Shown here: piece by piece, positions 34,361 through 36,949 of the stretch | Position numbering within the stretch: position 1 is the first letter of the stretch | Layout of the letters: the number at the start of each line of letters is the position of its first letter | DNA from: Gloeocapsopsis crepidinum LEGE 06123 | Lineage (GTDB): Bacteria > Cyanobacteriota > Cyanobacteriia > Cyanobacteriales > Chroococcidiopsidaceae | Direction: 5' to 3' | Assembly: GCF_015207655.1 (NCBI RefSeq) | Contig: NZ_JADEWN010000062.1 | Coordinates: 1 to 36,949 of the forward strand | Length of the DNA: 36,949 nt | The notes under the pieces: generated by a model | What the model was told of the DNA's origin: nothing | Database searches by the model: none | Seen by the model: only the letters and a program-made list of their open reading frames with translations | Translations under genes and position numbers: made by a program

Positions 34361-35380
34361 TTATGCCAATTGCCTAGATTGTTCTTGAAGAATGCGGCGT
34401 TTTTGACTATTTCCTGTTATTTTGAAAGCAACTGCTTCCATCTTTTTGTGGATTGAGTTAGGTAAAAGCCAAAGTGAGTAAGCAGCAGCTAAGGTTAGAA
34501 ATGTTCGGCGTGGTTCTTCCACTAAGATCTGCCAATGAGTCGCCAAAGCTCGATGGACAAGTTGTATAGCTTTTGAGGGAGCTTGTATGCGTATTGCTCT
34601 ACGAGCTAAAAACCTTAACTGATAAGCTTTCGCGGGACGTTCCCATTGTGCAATCAATTCGGGGGCGTAGCTTCGCGTCTTTGCTAGTACCTTTTCTAAT
34701 GACTCTAACTGTTGCAATCCGTTTGTGGAAGCTCCCTTTGAATTGACACGATATAGTGTAAGGGCGTCAGGAATTCCCTCGATTTGCCAAGAAGTTTGCA
34801 GTGCAATACGCAGCCAACACTCGACGTCCTCAATATGATGCAACTGCTCATCAAAATAACAGTCGTTCCGATTATTTGTGTATTTAATTGCCTCTAAAAC
34901 TTCGCGTCGAATGACTGGAGCCGAGCCATTACCAATTGGATTGCGGTAAAGTATGTACGATGGTGCGATCGCCTTTAGTTGGGATAGCTGGTAGATCCCT
35001 AAAGAGCCTCCTGATTCATCAATAAAAGCGGAACGGCTAAAGCTAACACCCACACTAGGAGAAGATTCCAGATGCGCCAGATGTTTTTCCAGCTTTTGTG
35101 GTAGCCATAAGTCATCGCCATCTAAAAATGCTATATATTCACCTTGGGCATGACGAATTCCCGTATTGCGTGCTGCGGATACACCGCCGTTTGGTTGTCG
35201 AATAATTTTTATTCTGGCATCGTCAAACTGCTGACAAATTGTCACACTTGCATCTGGTGAGCCATCATCCACGATCAACAGTTCCCAGTTTTGATATGTC
35301 TGTGCTAGTACTGATGCCACTGCTGCACCTATATACTTCTCTACTTTGTACACCGGAATAATCACCGTTACTTTTTTCAT
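34361..35380 (-). CDS. Family 2 glycosyltransferase, first copy
   Basis: This is the upstream member of the tandem pair, 339 residues, with the same GT-A domain and motifs as its neighbour (DDGSPDAS, GGVSAARNTG, DGDDLW). Beyond about residue 124 it differs: GGSLGIYQLSQLKAIAPSY here against DLLGTFMMPKLKDITPSY there. It has its own insertion (EAIKYTNNRND), before rejoining as LHHIEDVECWLRIALQTSW. The divergent half probably determines the acceptor, while the identical half determines donor binding; this is inference. It is first in the GT2-GT2-GH5 unit and faces the yjdF-type gene across 450 bp. The gap to the next GT2 gene is 29 bases. Confidence 0.92.
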   Translation of the reverse strand: MKKVTVIIPVYKVEKYIGAAVASVLAQTYQNWELLIVDDGSPDASVTICQQFDDARIKIIRQPNGGVSAARNTGIRHAQGEYIAFLDGDDLWLPQKLEKHLAHLESSPSVGVSFSRSAFIDESGGSLGIYQLSQLKAIAPSYILYRNPIGNGSAPVIRREVLEAIKYTNNRNDCYFDEQLHHIEDVECWLRIALQTSWQIEGIPDALTLYRVNSKGASTNGLQQLESLEKVLAKTRSYAPELIAQWERPAKAYQLRFLARRAIRIQAPSKAIQLVHRALATHWQILVEEPRRTFLTLAAAYSLWLLPNSIHKKMEAVAFKITGNSQKRRILQEQSRQLA

Positions 35381-35387
35381 TTTGAGG
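35010..35387. repeat. 378-bp direct repeat, copy 1
   Basis: This partner of 33961-34338 lies at the 5' end of the first glycosyltransferase gene. No mismatch was seen between the copies, whereas the remaining parts of the two genes are clearly diverged, which points to gene conversion or recent unequal recombination. Confidence 0.93.
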
Positions 35388-35639
35388 CTTAATTTTTATA
35401 ATTTATAGATTCTTCATTTGACAGGAATCGTATACATAAAAAAACAAATAAATTCGTAAACTATTTTTGAGCAGAAGCTGATCCAGCTAAAAGAATTATT
35501 TGAGTAATATGTATACGGTCTTCTACTTAAGTTCACTAAATAATAGAGCCAAAAGCTAAAACAAACGTGTTTTTTATGTTAAACTTTTGGCGTAAATATG
35601 TGTAATATTTGATTTTATTCAATCACTACTTTAAAAGAG

Positions 35640-35667
35640 TTGACATTAATATATCTAGTGATATAAC
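35640..35667 (+). promoter_or_regulatory. Sigma-70-type promoter of the YjdF gene
   Basis: TTGACA (35640-35645) and TATAAC (35662-35667) are separated by 16 bases. This is the best -35/-10 pair seen in the window, and it points at the YjdF gene. Transcription would start near 35674, leaving a leader of about 158 nt. Confidence 0.6.
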
Positions 35668-35714
35668 TTTGCTAAAAGTCCTATAATTCATGCCGTTGCA
35701 AAGTCAAATAAGTA

Positions 35715-35765
35715 TTGATTCAACAAGGTATCAAGCATAGAAGTATTCTCATACATACCCTTGAT
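35715..35765 (+). promoter_or_regulatory. Leader segment with mutually exclusive pairings
   Basis: In the presumed leader, ATCAAG (35730-35735) can pair with upstream TTGAT (35715-35719) or with downstream CTTGAT (35760-35765), but not with both. The arms are short and the region AT-rich, so this is suggestive only. No known riboswitch consensus was recognised. Confidence 0.3.
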
Positions 35766-35832
35766 GATGTGCGATGCAATATTATTTTCTCTCGAATAGT
35801 TTAAGTTTTCATAATAATGATTGGAGTGGGAA

Positions 35833-36243
35833 TTGAAACTGACAATTCTATTTAACGGTCAATTCTGGGAAGGAGTAGTTGAAGTAAACTACGAAGGTTG
35901 TTTTAAAGCAGGAAAACATATATTTGGTTCAGAGCCTAAAGATCCTGAAGTTTTGAATTTTGTAATTCATTCAGCATTAAAAATATTAGAAAACACGACC
36001 TCTTCAATAGAGGTAAATATAGCTGAAGAAAAAAGAGTTAATCCTAAAAGGCTTGCGAGAGAAGTTGCCAAAGAATCTGTTAGAGGAGTGTCTACAATGG
36101 CACAAGAAGTAATTCAACGCGAGTTAGAAACTCGAAAAAAAGAAAAGAAAGTGACCTCTAAAGCCCAGAAAGAAGCAGAAAAAGAGCAAAAACGCCTGAT
36201 TGCACAGCAAAAAGCGAAGGCAAGGCATCGTGGTAAAGGTTAA
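35833..36243 (+). CDS. YjdF family protein (DUF2992)
   Basis: This is a 136-residue protein of the YjdF/DUF2992 family. The N-terminal domain LTILFNGQFWEGVVEV, then AGKHIFGSEPKDPEVLNFV, matches the family closely. The rest is a lysine/glutamate-rich helical tail (RKKEKKVTSKAQKEAEKEQKR, split over about 110-130), probably nucleic-acid or ribosome binding by composition. In Firmicutes, yjdF genes are controlled by an azaaromatic-responsive riboswitch. The protein's biochemical role is unknown. The start is taken as TTG at 35833, because GGAG lies seven bases upstream and because it gives the family start MKLTILF. The frame also opens at a TTG four codons earlier. A strong promoter and long leader precede it. 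Confidence 0.82.
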   Translation: MKLTILFNGQFWEGVVEVNYEGCFKAGKHIFGSEPKDPEVLNFVIHSALKILENTTSSIEVNIAEEKRVNPKRLAREVAKESVRGVSTMAQEVIQRELETRKKEKKVTSKAQKEAEKEQKRLIAQQKAKARHRGKG

Positions 36244-36272
36244 GGTGTGCGATCGCAATTAAAATAAAATTT

Positions 36273-36809
36273 CTACTTTAACAAAATCATTCCTGCTAGT
36301 TGAGGATTAAAATTACTAGGAAAGATGGTAGGACAAGGATACCTCAAAAAATATTGGTGGCAAAGTTCTGATGTAGTACTCTTATCTGTATATTTTGCTC
36401 TGCGCAAATCAACTACTTGAATGTTGGCTTGATATAAGTTAGCTCCTGCTAAAACCGTTTCTTGCAAATTGGCTCCTGCCAAATCAGCATTTTGTAGATT
36501 AGCTCCTGCCAGGTTAGTTTTCTGTAAATTAGCTTCTTCTAGAATAGATTCTTGGAGATTGGCTTTTAATAAGGTAGCCTGTTGCAAGTTTGCTTTTGCA
36601 AGAATAGCTTGCTGTAAATTGGCGTTAATCAAAATCGCATCTGAGAGTTGAATACTTACCAAATAAGCTTTTTGGGCTGCTAAACCTGCTAAACTTTGTT
36701 GCTCCCACTCTAACCAAAACCAAGGAATTCTTCTAGGTGTACTATTTAAAAACTCAAGTGCTTCGATGCGCCCACCACTTCCAGATTGATCGTATGCCGC
36801 GGTAATCAC
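36273..36809 (-). CDS. Pentapeptide repeat protein, probably 5'-truncated
   Basis: About 178 residues remain. An N-terminal block, GSGGRIEALEFLNSTPRRIPWFWLEWEQQSLAGL in two short stretches, is typical of cyanobacterial pentapeptide proteins. It is followed by about 16 A(N/D)LxX repeats (ANLQQA, ANLQES, ANLQKT, AGANLQNADLAGANLQE; about 55-135) forming a right-handed quadrilateral helix, and a short non-repeat tail. The only possible start in this frame is a GTG at 36807-36809. The coding similarity (RLYQAWQVITAAYDQ) clearly continues ten codons upstream of it, to 36839, and then meets the stop codon of another gene at 36840-36842. The natural N terminus, usually including membrane helices, is missing. 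The function is unknown. Confidence 0.75.
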   Translation of the reverse strand: MITAAYDQSGSGGRIEALEFLNSTPRRIPWFWLEWEQQSLAGLAAQKAYLVSIQLSDAILINANLQQAILAKANLQQATLLKANLQESILEEANLQKTNLAGANLQNADLAGANLQETVLAGANLYQANIQVVDLRRAKYTDKSTTSELCHQYFLRYPCPTIFPSNFNPQLAGMILLK

Positions 36810-36839
36810 TTGCCATGCTTGATACAGCCTATTGCAGTT

Positions 36840-36949
36840 TTATGAGGCACAGTAGCAACAGTGAGTAAACCAGTTTTTCAAATGCACGGGATTAATTAAA
36901 TCGAGTGCAGTGGCAATGAGAAGATCAACCCTGAATGCAGTAGTTGGGG
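36840..36949 (-). CDS. C-terminal fragment running off the window, possibly a transposase
   Basis: An open frame enters from the right edge and ends with TAA at 36840-36842. It gives 35 residues (PTTAFRVDLLIATALDL, then INPVHLKNWFTHCCYCAS). The cysteine/histidine-rich ending looks like the C terminus of a family of cyanobacterial insertion-sequence transposases, but I cannot name it with certainty. Its stop directly abuts the truncated pentapeptide gene, as expected if an element inserted there. The other end of the element is outside the window, so terminal repeats cannot be tested. Confidence 0.4.
   Translation of the reverse strand, partial: PTTAFRVDLLIATALDLINPVHLKNWFTHCCYCAS

Larger units (their letters stand above)
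35388..35832. promoter_or_regulatory. Divergent regulatory region between glycosyltransferase and YjdF genes
   Basis: This AT-rich region of 445 bases contains a nine-base inverted pair, CGTATACAT (35429-35437) and ATGTATACG (35509-35517), on the glycosyltransferase side. An AGCTG-N3-CAGCT repeat (35477-35489) lies between them. On the other side are the YjdF promoter and leader (listed separately). The GTATAC sites could be operators for either gene. Confidence 0.45.

Noticed and set aside
33961-35387. Direct repeat as an insertion sequence or CRISPR-like array
   Set aside because: Both copies are the in-frame 5' halves of complete glycosyltransferase genes. There are only two copies, with no spacers and no transposase.
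35668-35832. Known azaaromatic (yjdF) riboswitch
   Set aside because: The leader is the right place, but I could not recognise the conserved yjdF motif elements, so only a generic structured leader is claimed.

Overview
The window is a piece of a cyanobacterial chromosome. The evidence is the very frequent HIP1 octamer GCGATCGC, the cyanobacterial-type GlyQ, ComEC and DUF4079 proteins, a DevBCA-type exporter, Uma2 proteins, a photorespiratory glycolate dehydrogenase set and AT-rich intergenic DNA with degenerate cyanobacterial short repeats. The genus cannot be fixed from sequence alone.

Layout. Bases 1-4.4 kb (+ strand) carry housekeeping genes: glyQ, a DUF4079 membrane protein, comEC, tRNA-Ser(CGA) and a YjbQ-family protein. 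From 4.4 to 14.3 kb, mostly on the - strand, lie a DUF4174 protein, livF-livG-livM of a branched-chain or neutral amino acid ABC importer, and glcF, glcE and glcD of glycolate dehydrogenase. The glc set is interrupted by a frameshifted Uma2 gene and by an oppositely oriented PAS histidine kinase that contains a perfect 30-bp palindrome. From 14.4 to 18.3 kb are a second Uma2 gene, miaA and gyrB.

From 28.5 down to 18.3 kb, all on the - strand, runs the most interesting stretch. It reads in order: a DevB-DevC-DevA exporter; a 173-aa protein resembling the C-terminal specificity domain of type ISP restriction enzymes; an O-methyltransferase; a small ABM-fold monooxygenase; two more O-methyltransferases; a cytochrome P450; and a monotopic sugar-phosphate transferase. 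It looks like a compact tailoring-and-export gene cluster for a small molecule with no recognisable scaffold synthase in the window. One methyltransferase has a degenerate SAM loop, and the P450 lacks the usual I-helix threonine.

From 28.9 to 37 kb lie a NOX/ferric-reductase-like flavocytochrome followed by a previously easy-to-miss 45-aa single-span membrane peptide, a beta-propeller-like repeat protein with a C-terminal anchor, and a GH5 glycosidase. Next come two tandem GT2 glycosyltransferases sharing an identical 378-bp 5' tract, a YjdF-family gene with a long structured leader, and a pentapeptide-repeat gene whose 5' end abuts what may be the end of an insertion sequence at the right edge.

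Functionally, the glc and liv genes serve photorespiration and amino acid uptake. The sugar transferase, GT2 pair, GH5 and anchored repeat protein point to extracellular polysaccharide or surface chemistry. The dev/OMT/P450 block points to a secreted methylated metabolite. These links are inferences from gene order and families.
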